Shown piece by piece: positions 46,870 to 60,300 of a DNA stretch of 64,000 nucleotides. The DNA is from Apoda limacodes (Eukaryota; Arthropoda; Insecta; Lepidoptera; Limacodidae), in NCBI GenBank assembly GCA_946406115.1, contig OX291543.1, forward strand, positions 24,764,815 through 24,828,814. The letters are read 5' to 3'. Position numbers and translations under genes: made by a program. The notes beneath the pieces are model-generated. The model ran no database searches. It was not told where the DNA came from and saw nothing but the letters and a program-made list of their open reading frames with translations. Every line of letters starts with the position of its first letter. The first letter of the stretch is position 1.

Positions 46870-48900
46870 AGTAAGCAACTATTTTTTAACTTAACACAAA
46901 ATTGGCATATTTTGCTTTATTTGTTTGTGATATATTTTTGTATTTTTGTGATAGATATCAACAAAATGTACCTAACCTATGGAAAGATTTTTTTTTTGTA
47001 GTCGTTAATTAAAGCTGGGTCTCCACTAGGCGTAGGCGTTTTTTCTGTCAGTTACAAAAAACAGTTTCCTCCGATGAAACTAACGAACGGTTTTATGCCT
47101 CCACCAAAAACATTTTTCAAGACTCTCAACTGATTTGATTGAACCACAAGTGGCAGTGAACGCTAACGATGAAAGCCGAGATTTTTTGTGTGACAAACGA
47201 CCAGTCGCGTTTGCTACCAAAGGCATTACCAAGGTTCGACGTACCACATTGAATGAACAAAACGTAGGTAACAGGTGGTTGTACAAGTTCTGGATCAACA
47301 AATTTATTTTCATAGCATATAAGTCTATTTTAATAAACGTTTTCGACTAAATAACTACTTGCGCTACCAGAATGTGCAGTTTTCTGCTCGTTTTTGAAAT
47401 CGAATCCACTGTCCTATTGCAAGTTGCAGACTGGAAAAAAATAAAATGGCTGTCTACATTCTTTGACAAGCAAATTACTATATTTATCATAAGATCTGTT
47501 AAAACATCGTATTAAAAAAATTACGGCTGAACCTTTGTTTTTCTATTTCTAATTCATAACTCATTATCAACTAGTAGCATGATTTTTTTTCATAAAATGT
47601 AAAGTAACTATAAAGCTAAAAAATTACTGTAATAGAAGTTTTATATTTGTTGTGATATAACTGTAATTAATTTTTTTCCACTTTTTCGCTAAGCTGTACG
47701 CCTATCTATAATAAATTTTTGCCACTAAAAAATGAGCTCTTCTTGAGTGTAACATTGTCGATTTCAGCTTAACGCCCATAAAGCAAATGTATATTTTATT
47801 TAATAAAGCAAATATAAGTTGGGGGCCGTCTTATGTAATCTTTTTCTTCGATGAGTTTTGTATCCATGAAATATAGATGTAGAATGTCTTACAATTTTAT
47901 GCTGATATTTGACTGTAGTTGGACCAGAACAGCCGGTAAACTGTTTCTTTTTGTTGTTTCTTGAAACACATTCAAAGCCAGTGGCGGAAAAAGCAATCTT
48001 AGGCTTAGGCTTTGGTTTTGAGGACTATTATTATAATAAAGAGTATTCAAAAAAACCCATTTGACATAAGGACTGCTTTGAGTAACCTTATCCTTTGATC
48101 AGTTTTATATGCTATATCGACCTGATATTAAATCGCAGTAATACCTAAATAGTAAGAGAAACTAAACTCGGAAACTTTTGTCTGAATATGTAACTGCCTC
48201 GCAACATACAGTATCAAAAAGAACAATCTTACATTGGTGTCCGAAAAATCTATTATAATAGACTTTATTGTGAAAAACGCTTAAGAGTAAAAAACTGCTT
48301 CCTATTTTCCGAAGACTTTTCTTTAACATGTAGATCTTATATTCGTAGATTATAAGCTGATATTCGCCTGCAGTGAGGACTGAAAAGTTGATGACTCTGT
48401 TTTTTTGGTAAAATTGGAATATAGTCGATATTTCTTTCTATTCTACATCTACCCATCTACAAGCGTCTTGGGACAGTAACAACTTTTAACAATTTAGCAG
48501 AACGTGCACGATAAAAAAGAAGGATTTCGTACCCTGTGTACCCTTTTAAATTAAGAGTTTAAAAATAATATTGGTGATCAATCACAGAAAATAGCTGCAA
48601 TGCTTTTTTAATCGTTTAACATGTCCTACCTTATTTACGAACAACCTAATTTGAAACCATCTTACGGAAGTAGTTATCAAAGTCAATAATTGATTTCAAT
48701 AGCTAAAAACCCTATAGACCTACTTATAGTTAGGTTTGTTCGTTACCTACCAACTTATTAAAAAGGAAAAGAGGTTTTGTCAACAAGACGATTGAGAGCT
48801 TGAGCGTATAATTTTTATTAATTATAAAAAAAGTTTTCATTAAGTCGTAGTAAACAGGTCTTATATGTAAAAATAGACTTTAATTTTAGTGACTTTTTTT
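46870..48900. other. non-coding interval
   Basis: No exon is recognised. Near 47016 'gctgggtctccactaggcgt' begins a stretch that looks like one end of a DNA element, with no matching right end found. The rest is AT-rich and anonymous. Confidence 0.4.
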
Positions 48901-48910
48901 TTATACCACT

Positions 48911-49510
48911 AAGGTGGCAAACAAGCTTACGATCCGCCTGATGGTAAGCAGTCACCGTAGCCTACGGACGCTTGTAACTCCAGGGGTATCACTCGCACGT
49001 AGCCGACCATTCAGAAATCCAATAACTTATTTCTTGAAGAACCCCATACTGCAGTCCTTAGAGAAAACCTTGGTAGGGAGCTCATTCCACAACCTAAGCG
49101 TTCGCAGGAGGAAGTTTCTCTAAAACCTCACTGTACGCGACAATTCCGGTTCTAAATTGTGGGAATGAATGAAGCGGTGCGATGGTAGAAAGTAGCCGTG
49201 GGCATCACTTCAAACAATTCCTCACAACACATCCCATTGTACTAGCGGTAGAACACACACAGGAAGGCAAAGTCTATCCTTAGACTTAAAGGCTTGATAC
49301 AGCAAGTGAGTTTGGGATCGTTAACAATGCCCACAGCTTGTCGTTGAACCGAGTCAAAAGGGCGAAGTTGGTATCTGGGTGCATCCGCCTAGAGATGGCA
49401 GCAGTACTCCATATGGGGTCGAATTTGCGACTTATAAAGCAGCAACCATTGCCCCGACGTGAAATACTGCTTCGCTCTATTGAGCACACCAAGTTTTTTG
49501 GTGCCGATCA
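48911..49510 (-). mobile_element. CR1 3' end, truncated and decayed
   Basis: It begins with the CR1 tail motif aggtggcaaacaagcttacg (third occurrence) and continues with 'atccgcctgatggtaagcag'. On the minus strand it shows broken pieces of the pol C-terminus, such as ISRRMHPDTNFALLTRFNDK and LWNELPTKVF-like remnants around 49070. Several stops break it. The left part runs parallel to the 1.8-kb copy. Confidence 0.75.
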
Positions 49511-49599
49511 GCCGATCATCATTGCATCGTTCTATCTCTCTGCCTCAAAAGACTTGCTTGAGAGTGACCTTCAGTCTTAGGCGACGCCGTCATCCTTAA

Positions 49600-50800
49600 G
49601 TGTGACCTAAATTGCAAGTACCGTCGATGGAACTCTTTAGTGACTTCACGGAGATCGGGAGACTCCTCGACCAACTAGTTGACAGACTTAACTGCGACAT
49701 CATCGCTTCCATGACGCCTACCCACTTTCCTCATGCCGCCCGCGCTAGCCCCGACGTGCTCGACATAGCAGTTCTAAAGAGTGTAAGACTAAGCCTTGCA
49801 CTATAGAGGTGCTTGACGAACTGGACTTGGACCACCGCCCTGTCCTCCTCCAGTTAGGTCTCCCATCCGATACTCCTCCCGACACTAGAAACGTGACTAG
49901 GAAAATTCGAGCATTCACTCGAAAATCCCAGTACATCTAGATGCGTTGCCACCGTTGAAGAGTGCTCAAGACAATTGCTGGTTGGTGACTACCACCACTT
50001 AATCCTGCCTCAGCACATCAGGTCGCTAATGACAGCGTAACGCAGCCCAAAGAAGTTGCGATCGTGCTCCCTCCGCCGAAAACAAAGCTCGCCCCAACGA
50101 CTTACACCGCCGTGTAAGATCCGCTGAAGCTAAACTTCGCGCTCAACGTTTCGGTGATCTGATGGACAATATCTCTCCTTCTTTTCTCTCAAGCTTTTTG
50201 AGAGCGTTGAAATCAGACACATTTAACTCCCTCCCTCCGCAAACCCGTCCCAACAATGATTCCGCGTTCGATGATGATAAAAAAGCAGACTGCCTTGACT
50301 ATCTAGCCTCCAAGCTCAACCTTAAGCACACAATCAATCGATCCCGATTACGCGCCCAACTACCCAACTAGCCCTCTCCGCGGACGATACCGCTATTTAC
50401 ACCACCGACAGGCAAGTGAGTCGAATCACTAAGAGACTCCAATCCGCTATTCTTCGCCCTAGGTGATGGGTTTCGGAAATGGAGAGTCGAAGTGAATCCC
50501 GAGATATGCTCGGCCATTTTCTTCACCATTGGCCGCCCTCCGCGACCATCTTCCCACTCACTTTTCGGCTGTGCCATATCTTAGCAAAACAAAGCCAAAT
50601 TTCTCGGCGTGACCCTGGATAGGCGTCTGAACTTCCGCGATCACACCAAAATAGTTAGAGACCGAGCCTCCTCGGTCGCCTATATCTCATGATAGACAAG
50701 TACGGTAAGATGTCGCTTAGAAATAAGCTGACTCGTAAAGACTTGCATCCGCCCCATACTAGCATACGCCATTATCGTCTATGCGCTGTTGTTGTTTTTT
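49600..50800 (+). pseudogene. Jockey-type endonuclease-RT fragment, heavily decayed
   Basis: Broken plus-strand frames read THFPHAARASPDVLDIAVLK and LDELDLDHRPVLLQLGLPS (end of an endonuclease). Later come LALSADDTAIYTTDRQVSRI (a mutated YADD region), a degraded block of the KFLGVTLDRRLNFRDHTK type, and LMIDKYGKMSLRNKLT. The RT palm is mostly deleted between about 50370 and 50380. It is unrelated in sequence detail to the intact Jockey copy at 33-39 kb. Confidence 0.75.
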
Positions 50801-51069
50801 TTCTAAACTGAATAGTTTGCGCAAGAGACACTTCCAAAGTGGTAAAGTGTGTGTTCCCCCCCCCCCCCCTCCTGTAACTTCTAAAATAAGAGAATGATAT
50901 AAAACTAAATAAAAAATATGATTTACATTATCATGCAAACTTCCACCGAAAATAGGTTTGAACGAGATCTAGTAAGTAGTTTTTTTTAATACGTCATAAA
51001 TCGTAAACCGCAATTTACCTTTCATCCAATCAACTCAAATATATAAATATTTTCGTTTGTGTTTGTAGA

Positions 51070-51130
51070 TTACATAGGCACGGAACCCTCGGTGCGCGAG
51101 TCCAACTCGCACTTGGCCGGATTTTTTTCT
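51070..51130 (+). repeat. tail of short interspersed repeat
   Basis: The segment contains 'cacggaaccctcggtgcgcg' then 'cacttggccgg' and a T run, matching the tails at 16.4 and 22.3 kb. Only the 3' part is clear. Confidence 0.65.
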
Positions 51131-51792
51131 CATTAGGTAACTAATTATTAGCGTTAAATTAATTTACAATTTGAGAAATGGCATTATTCAAGTCATCATA
51201 ACATGTCTGTCGTCTCTTAACATTAAAAAAAAGATGTGTCATCAGAAAATAAGACAATATCATGGTTTTTTTTACATAATATGGGAGATCATTAATGTAA
51301 ATAAGAAAAAGAAAAGGACTAAAACTGAGCCCCAAGGGACTCTCATAGTTATTGCTGATCCCGGAGATCTTTCACCGTTGACATCTACCCCTTTGTTGTA
51401 GTAGCCGGGTCCACCCCGGTCTTCTTCTCCAGCACGACTGCTATTTCAGAGACTTTACTTTACAGTGTTATTATAGCCGTGGTTTTCTGTAAGGTGGACG
51501 TACATGCAAGTGATGAAAATGACAAAAACAAAAATTTGAAAAATGATGAAATGAAAACTATTAGTTCATATCAATTTACTTAATATAATAAATACTGCGG
51601 CTGCCTGCATAAAATCGTCGTTCGTAGACATTTTGCCAACAATAGTGGCAGAGATAGCTAGTTTTCAACCTTAAATGTTTCTCAAATTGCTGGCGATTGG
51701 TTACAATGCGGTGTAGACACAATGGAAACAAAAGTTTGAAGGAGAGTTGCAAACAGTTGCAAAAACTAAACTTAACAAAAAATTTAGTGGAA

Positions 51793-52305
51793 ACGCACCT
51801 TTAGGGCGCGTTTGTTTTGGCATTGCAGAATGCATGCAGGATCATTATTTTCGTTAATCTGTAATCTGTCATTCGTTCGGTTTCTATTGGTGTCAAAAAT
51901 ATCACAATTTTAGTAGCATCTATAACAAACTGTTATGCGTTCGTTTACGATATTTTAGTTAGTTTTGTCACTTTTGTCACCGAGAAATGAAACTTTAGAC
52001 CCATGCCTGGAGGTGGGGTTGTGATGTTAATCTGTCAAACTGGCTATAAATATTCATTGTTTATGGTAGTGTGTGTCCCTCAACCGTTCGTTTTGCAATC
52101 ACAAATTTAGTTAGCAACCCAAATCAACCCGTTTTGAACGATAGTTTAACAGTTAATTTTTACACTGACAGGAGTAAATGTAAAATCTATGGCAGTGTAA
52201 AGAATTCAACTTGACAGTTGGAAAATTACTATACCCCGGGCGTCCTAAAACCACTTTTTTTTCTTCCTCGTTTCAATTTGGAACACTCCTTAGGTGCGTT
52301 TTTTT
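51793..52305. mobile_element. second copy of the 25-kb MITE, without insertions
   Basis: From 'agggcgcgtttgttttggca' to about 52170 the sequence follows the outer MITE of 25154-26565 (tgcgttcgtttacgatattt, tattcattgtttatggtagt, caaccgttcgttttgcaa) but lacks both nested elements. Outer partial inverted sequences (aaacgcaccttta at 51793, cttaggtgcgttttt at 52291) may mark a further element around it. Confidence 0.6.
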
Positions 52306-52971
52306 CATTGATTCAACGTGTTTAATGTCATAATCCAACCAAAATAAAAAGACATTTTCTGCATGACACATTACAAATCCTGTCTTATTCACTTTTGTTG
52401 GATTATTGACATGCGCATAATGTACATTATGGCGGTGAATAAAACGCCACTTTCAGGCTTTCACTAGCTCACAGCGTTACGAACCTGCAAGCGGACGCAA
52501 CTTAGTAGGATTGTTGAGTTCATGGTAGGTACAAGGTACAAATTAACTTGGTATACCTTCCTGGGCTAGCACTGACGGCAGGATAGCAAATAAATTTACT
52601 TCTGTATAGAAAGAGACAGAACGAAACTGTAATTGAGTTTTTGAACGCGCGCGACCCAAAATGCGAATGCGTTTCAATCACGTTTTTCTGAAATGAATGC
52701 ATTCATTGCGATCTACGCAGCTCATGACAAAGCAGTACTTCCAAAATTCAACATTTCACCGCGTTGCTTAGTAGCTGGTACAGTTAGTTAGTTTCTTCAA
52801 TATGGAGATTACATTTTGTATTATCATATCATTTCTCTCTTCTTTCTCAGAGCCATCTGCAAATATAGTCCCTGTATACTTACATCTTATTTGGCTTAGC
52901 GCTATTTTAAAGTGCATCTATATTTAGCAAAATGTCGTATTCAAGTACTCGTAGTAAGGTTCATTATAATG

Positions 52972-53359
52972 AATCAAAAGCAAAAAACCTTTTTTAAAAA
53001 AAGCTTTTATTTAAATGCTCTTAATAGAAGAAAATAAACTTTTTCTTAAAAAATTTAACTATTAACTTATAACCTCTATTATACACAATTTATTTGATCA
53101 TCAAAGCTTGTCGCGCGATTCACTTGTGTAAATAAACTAGTACCTATTTAATTGAGTATTTTAATCTGCTAAGTTTAATTTTTTTTTTAATTTCAGTTTA
53201 ATTTAATACTTATAGATACTTACGCAAACCTCGCGACAAGCTTTCATGATCATATAAATTGTGTATAATGAGGTTATAAGTTGATAGTTAAAATTTTTAA
53301 AGGAAAATTTCATTTTCTTCTTTTTAGAGCATTTAAATAAAAGGTTTTTGCTTTTGATT
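52972..53359. repeat. MITE with long terminal inverted repeats
   Basis: Arms of about 140 bp are inverted: the left starts aatcaaaagcaaaaaacc and reaches 'atcaaagcttgtcgcg'; the right starts 'cgcgacaagctttcatgatc' and ends ggtttttgcttttgatt. The loop is about 110 bp. There is no coding sequence. Confidence 0.8.
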
Positions 53360-53559
53360 TTTAGTTATCGCTGGCTAGGTTTCTGAGTCTCACTAAACAC
53401 AGTGCTGGGTATTATTTTGGAGTTTTCCTTCTCCTAGACAGATTGCAGACCAATGCTGATGACGCCCATCTCGCCAAATCACACAAGTCAAAGTTAATCA
53501 ACCGATGTTACAGGCACAAAAAAATTCTACCTCAAGAATAATCGAGGTCTTTACACCAA

Positions 53560-54060
53560 ATTTTTAACCTGCCTTTTTATTCTCTTTCTATTAATAGCCA
53601 TATTATATGAAAGCATAAAAAAAACTTTAAAATCCGCCATATTGGATTAAGACAAGAGTGATGTCAGAATATTTTTTTTCTAATTATTCTCGGCAAGCCC
53701 TTTCATTTGATACCCATATTGCAGAAGTGCATAAAAAATAACTATTCCGCCATATTTGATTTAGAATGACGTCACATTATTTTTCGAGTTACTCTCAACA
53801 AGCCCTTGAAATATTTTTAAAATAGCTATTTCACCATCTTGGGTGGTCCACCATATTGGATTTAGAGTGACGTCATACAGCTTGTCGTATATTGTCATCC
53901 AAACTAAAAAGGTATACAAAATTTTAGCTCAATCGGTTGAAGATATCTGCTTCAAAATTGAGTAGCAAGATTCCACCCGAACAAACATACATTGCAAGTT
54001 AAATAAAAGCTTTTAAAATGGCGGCGACTTTGCTTCGCTTTGCTTCATTACTTGTTTATA
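53560..54060. repeat. degenerate dispersed repeat
   Basis: The segment has internally repeated phrases: 'ccgccatattggattaagac', 'ccgccatatttgatttagaa' and 'caccatattggatttagagt', each followed by '(t)gacgtca'-like text, then 'ttagctcaatcggttgaaga'. It looks like an old repeat with three related sub-blocks. Confidence 0.5.
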
Positions 54061-54084
54061 GTTCGCCATGTATCCTCTTTAATG

Positions 54085-54268
54085 TTGCCTGCACACTGCG
54101 CCGATACCGGAGCAGAGAATCCGAACCTCCGGAAAGCGAATGCGTACATTTTTCCCGCCTTCGAAAACGCCACGCTTTCTGCCGATGAGGCAGGGTTCAT
54201 AGAAACTCATAGGATATAACTCAGCACGCATTCGTCACGCCTTCGGTACCGGTTCAGTGTGCAGGCAG
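54085..54268. repeat. short inverted-repeat element (about 184 bp)
   Basis: The left end ttgcctgcacactgcgccga is mirrored by the right end ccggttcagtgtgcaggcag, with further inner pairing (gataccgg against ccggtacc). It is a small non-coding fold-back element. Confidence 0.7.
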
Positions 54269-54269
54269 C

Positions 54270-57137
54270 GTAAGTCTTTAATACATAATCCTTGACAGTT
54301 CCTCGTATATGCTACTAGAATTGATCGTTTAACACTTCAAGACATTTTTTAGAATAGTTAGCTGGCAAAAACACAACCATATTGGCGCGAGAACTCCTAG
54401 AATGCCGCTACTCTACGCACTAATCCGTCTAACATGGATATATCAGAAAGACAGCGGTAACACCGTTTGAGCGACAGCGAAATATAAACAGAAAGCTGCA
54501 TATGACTTCGTCTTGTCGTTCATGCGCGACGTAGGTAGGTAGGCCATGTGTCACAAAATGGGTCAAAAATATGCCAAAAGTGATAAAAAGGGACATACGA
54601 CTTGTTTTTGATAATAGCATCATATTTATTCAATATGATACCAATTTTGTCAGATATCCGATCTACTGTATGTGTAAAATTGTGATACTCAAAAAAAGTC
54701 GCCAATTGCTGAACATTTGCTACATTGCATAGAATTTTACAAATTCTTTGAACAGAACGCCGATATTTATCAAGATTCGTGCGAGAAGCGATAGAAATCG
54801 ACAAATATAAAAATTTCAATCTAAAGACGGGTCTAAATTGTCACGTACGTGGAATCCAGTGGTTAGATTGTGCAATAGACGTTTTACGTTTACAGTCTAA
54901 AATGGGTGCACCTAGTGACACCGTTGGTGTAGTTTGTACAGTTCGTGTCAAGTTGCAATAGTAGTGAACCGCCTGACAAGACTATGTAATGGGACACAGT
55001 CGTCGTAAAAGAACGAGGATAGTGAGAAAATACTGCCCTTACCACACCGCTTTTACTTCCGCAGTTCACCCGTGAAGATGGCGCATGCAACTGTGCCGTA
55101 ATATCGAAATTCAACAAATGTAAGCGTGGTAAGCCCGAAACATATAAACATTTTGATAACAACTGCAAAAGTTTTAAAAGCTATAATATAAACCTACATA
55201 AAAATATACGTATATTTTTGAAGATACAGCGAGGGACAACCTCCTACCAAGTAAATAGACGATCGTTACAGTTGCGTAAAGCCAATGGAAGCAGGCAGCG
55301 CAAAACTGGCCGTTATGGAGACCTATCGGGTAGGCCTTTGCAAAACATTGGAATTCTTCTGGTTGCGATGACGAAGACGATGATCTAGAAACTGTTTAAG
55401 CTAAAGATTGTATATTTTTTAAGAAACAGTGATCTAAGATTACCTAAAAAAGGGTTAGGTAAATGACCCGTCACTACAAAACTAGTTTATTTTTCTCATA
55501 ATATGTATCTCATCGATGTTACCAAAATGTAATAATAATAAGAAGAGAATACGACATGGAAGAAAATAATACGATTCACAATAAACTTTGAATCGTAACG
55601 TACAAACTTACTAATTAACTAAGTAGTAGTACCTACAAAAAATATTTTTACTATATTGGTTTTCAGATATCAAAACGCCTTCTTCCTTTGGTTTTCTATT
55701 TAATTTCAACTTTTTTTAACAAGCCTTGTCGTTTGCCTTTAATACAATTACGACAAACAATAATAACACACAACTCCTTTATTCTTATTTTTCAAGCTAA
55801 TTATACACTTATACAAACGCACGCACCTTTTCACACATATATACAATACCTACGTACTACTACACACTACACACTCACACACAATCACATTGTTTCTCTC
55901 TTTTTCTCTCTCTTTCACACACACACACACACACACACTAATTCATCTATTAATTAGCAATGAATCCGTAGTAAACATACTTTGATTTTCTTTTGATGAT
56001 CTTTTGATGTAAAATACCTAAGTGCTTACTGTTTCATTCCGATAAACAATTCCTAAGAACTTCTTAAAACTTTTTTATACTATTTTAATACTTAAAAAAC
56101 ACGAAATTTCCGGATTTGCTCTTTTTAAAAGGTGGCAGCCCTACTCAGAACACATCCCACTATACAAGCGGTAGAACATTCATAACTGTACAGCTGGTGG
56201 GCGGTGCATAAAGTCAATTTTATCAGAATCGATGCAACGACAGCGGAATCATAAGGCTGTGTGACATACGAATGGTGGATACGACGGTTAAACGCATATG
56301 ATAAACATGAGGAAACTATGCCATTGGGCTACGGAACTCTAAAAACCAATTTACTACTTATGCGGAAATTGCGGCACTTCTTTTATTTACCCAACGCATT
56401 CTGCATATGCTCGGAAGGAATGTGCTGTCAAAATCAAAGATAAAGAAAACTTTCTATATCGAAAACACAGGTTCAAAGTAGGAGGATATAGTGGTGACTT
56501 GGATCTCAGATTTAGTAAATCCAAAACATTTTTACCTTACATTTGTTGTTGATTTTACTGATACGTAAGTCAAAATATACGTATTTATTGTAAATGTATT
56601 GTATGTACCTGAAAAATTCAGTACAACGCTACTGTCTAATGCACTGTAACAAAGTGACGTATACAAAAAGGTGTTATTATTAGTTCAACTTTTTTTTACT
56701 TTTTACGTTAGTAACTTTATACCTATTTCCCCATCCCCCGTAAAAAGTGGCAGATTATTTTGTACGAGGATAAGACTTAATGGCACCTCCCTCTTGGCCG
56801 CGTCAGAATGCCGTGTTGCTCTTATGATTTCGTACTGTCTCTTACTGTTGTGTTGAAAAATCTAAATGCTAAATTTGCGAAAAATTGCAAGCTACAAAAA
56901 CAGGCCCTGGGTGAATATGGCCGCGTTAAAAACCTATCGGAGTACAGTTTCATGAGGTCTCTTTCTGTACTATACAGAAATATATTTGCTATCCAGGATG
57001 TCAGTGCTATCGTTAACTTGAGACGTATTTATGAACGCACGTTTCTCACTGTCATTTTGATTTTTATGTTGGTTAAAAGCATATGTGATCAATTTAGACA
57101 ACTGTAAAATTGATTATTCTATCTCTTTCTTTTTCAG
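54270..57137. other. non-coding interval upstream of V-ATPase H
   Basis: No family-matching exon is seen. There is a (CA)n microsatellite at about 55915-55938. Open frames at 54520-54819 (minus) and 56808-57107 (plus) lack recognisable motifs and convincing splice context, and are treated as chance. Confidence 0.4.
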
Positions 57138-57161
57138 CTCGAACTGTGTTCATCAGAGAAG
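57138..57161 (+). other. possible 24-nt microexon
   Basis: 24 bp are flanked by a strong acceptor (ttctttttcag) and donor (gtaaga). It can join in frame from the 46824 exon (phase 1) and onward, by an acceptor at 'gctgcag' (57314-57320), into the V-ATPase H start region without a stop. It may be a 5'UTR exon of that gene. RNA evidence is lacking. Confidence 0.35.
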
Positions 57162-57325
57162 GTAAGACTAAAATTTGTAAAAGTAAGTAGTGATAAGTTC
57201 ATGTTGTATAGTCACAAGACCTCTCAGCTGAGGCTTGATGAATCCATTTTTAACTGAAATCGAAAACTCTGAATTTTTCTTATATTTTACAAGAACAGCT
57301 ATTAATTTAAAGTGCTGCAGCCACA

Positions 57326-60300
57326 ATGGCTAACGTTAACGATGAAAATGTCAGCAAACTTATACCTACACTTGGTGACGATAAAATCGGTACGTATGCA
57401 AACTTGGTATATTTTTCTTAGAAAGATTAAAATTTTATTCCAAAGCAAATATCCTTTGTGAACTTTATGTTGCAGACATGATTGCCGCCACGAGTGTCCT
57501 CCAAATTCGAGCTAGTGAAATCCGCCAAACTCAAATCAATTGGCAGTCCTATTTGCAGTAAGTATTGATCCACCCTGTTACTATTCTTATAATTATGGAT
57601 GATTCTACATAAATTGGTTTACATGATATTGTCAGTCAGTATTGGTATAATATATAAGTAATTTGGTTTGAGTAACTAAAAGGGGCCACAAGGAAAAAAA
57701 ACATGTCAGAACATGAAATTCTGGTAATTTTTGGAACACTCAGAACGTCACACTGCAGCCTGTGATTTTATGAAACAATTTTAAATGATCAAGAAGCATA
57801 CCTTCATTCCCAGAGGGCAATCAGAAATTGGTGGTGGTAAAGAATTTTTGGTACATATTATACATACCCTTCAGTTTGCTACCTTTGCTTGTCTTAGGTA
57901 AAAAAACAAAGAACCTAACACAACCTACACTAATATTTCTGTATAAAGACTTCTTTATTTTTAATATTTTGTTTGTTATAAACTACTAGTTTTCACCATT
58001 TTTTTTTAATAATTTGTCTATAAAGCATCCTCATTCTTCTCTATTGATAATTTTTTTTTATGCAATAATTACAGGCTGCATAGAAGTAAATATTAACCTA
58101 TGTCAGTATATGCAGCATGTAAGATGAACCAAAATGGTGGTCATCTGTTCAGGTACAGTACGGACAAATGTATTTACAAATAGAAATGTGTTACTTCATG
58201 TTTCTAACTACTGTTCAACACTTCCATTCAACTTACGTGCTGCAACTGGTACCAGGGTGTAAAGCTAATCCAAAATTTCTGAACCAAGTGATTGTATTTT
58301 AAACATGTTCTTATTATTTCACTTCAATTAGTCATTATTATATCATATTATATTTAACACCACATTTCATAGATATCTGAGCCTTTTTCAAAAGTAGTAA
58401 ACTTTGAACTTACTATCAATTGTCCGTTTCATATGTGATATGAAATTGTAAAATCTGGGAATATATCAGTACAAAAGTTAAGAAAACTTACTATTTCAAA
58501 TGTTGGTATAGAAGTTAGCTGTAGTAAGATTTGCACTCTGTATCCGTTAGAAAAAGAATGGTTTGCTGCGTAAATACCCCTGATGTATTAAAAAGCCACA
58601 TTAAATGTAAATGATGTAGCTGCTGAACTTAAACTTACCCCTTTTCTACTTGTTACAAATTTTTCCCGAAAAAAGTTACTTACACTAAGTTAAAGAGTCA
58701 TAAGACAATTCCGGTCCCATATGGAGTACTGTTGTCATGTCTGGGTGATGTCGTGTCATGCACCCAGATACAAGCTTGGCTCTTTTGACTTGGTTTAAAG
58801 ATGGGCTGTGAGAAAAATCGACGATCCCAAATCATTAGCTTTATCAAACCCATGGGGACTTTGCCTCCCTGTTTGTGTTCTACCACTTGTATAATGGGAT
58901 GTGTTTAAAGTGGTTGGTCGATGGTGTCTACTGAGAACAAAGATATAGGGCTTGGGTTCGGTAAGTAGATAAACCATGAATCCAATTATCTAAACCATGA
59001 ATCCAATTATCGGGTGTTTGGATAATCAGGGTAATTATTCTACATATGGAATTTTTTTTTTCAGCTATATTAGTTTGTCTCAATAGTGTGTCTGGCAGCA
59101 CATCAGGCCTCCGCTAAAGATTTCCATTTGTCTCCATTTTAAGCATATGCATAGTGTTAGTTTTTCGCATGTAATCTTTAATCGCTTTATCTGTCTTTCC
59201 TTGTTCCTATTTAAAAACATGGTGACCATTCAATTACACATCTTGTCCATTGTTTCCTTTTCTGTCTCTTAAGGTGTTCCTTCCATTTTAGCCTAATACA
59301 GGTGACAGCATTTTGGGTGTCATTTTATATTTAGTAGTTTCAATTCTTTCTCTCATCTTTTTCCTCTCATATTTTTCTATGAAACTGCATTATATTTTAA
59401 CACATGTCAGTACCCTGTCAAGACTAAATACCTCAGGGGAAGATAAATAAAAAGATATGTGTAGTCCGTAAATACAATTTATTTGTAGTTCTCTGTACGA
59501 TCACATTTCACAATTAAAATAAAATGTATTTCTATTATACCAAACACAACTGCATTTTAATTATTATTCATTTTTTATTAAATACTTATGTAATTGACCA
59601 AAAAATTGGTTATTAAAGCATTTGCTTTTAATATTTTTGTTTATGAAGCTAATATATGCTTTCTTAATGTTTTTACAACTGACTTGGTACTTAGTTATGT
59701 ATTTTTTAAATTACTGAACACTATACATTGTTTTTTCACTCTTCAAAATTCAAAAAAGTCATTTGAACAACACCTCATTATAATAAAAATAACATTTAGA
59801 CCTAATTTAATTTATATTCCTCTTTTACCTTCTTCAAAATTTAAAAAGTCACTTGAACAACACCGTTGTTATTATAAAAATAACACCGTTGTTATTATAA
59901 AAATAACATTTAGACCTAATTTAATTTATATTCCTCTTTTATTTTTTTCAAAATTCAAAAAGTCATTTTAACGACACCATAGTTTATATAAAAATAATGT
60001 TTCGGCCTTTATTAATATTTTGTTGTTTTTTTATCTTTTATTTCTTTTAGGGGAAACATAATTTTATTTTCTTTCGATTGGCATGCAGGAGATGCTTTGA
60101 TTTGTATTTATATTTAAGTATGAATGCTAATTTTTCATTAACGTTGATTGGACACCTTTTTTTATTCAATATTTTAACTGATTCTCAAAAAAGCTATTTG
60201 TTGTCTCACGTAAAGAGATGTAATTTCTATACTGTGTATTTTTCTTGTCTATTTTACATGTAAGCACCAAGTTAATGGTGAACGTAATTGTACGTTAGTG

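Noticed and set aside
54520..54819. 99-codon minus-strand frame as a gene
   Set aside because: No recognisable domain, no supporting splice partners, and an AT-rich random-looking composition.
59594..59971. 125-codon open frame on the plus strand
   Set aside because: It runs through the tandem array and its protein repeats with it ([12 protein letters not shown]); there is no start context or family match, and it lies in a V-ATPase H intron.
59742..60003. CRISPR-like array
   Set aside because: The units are adjacent and imperfect with no unique spacers, and the genome is eukaryotic.
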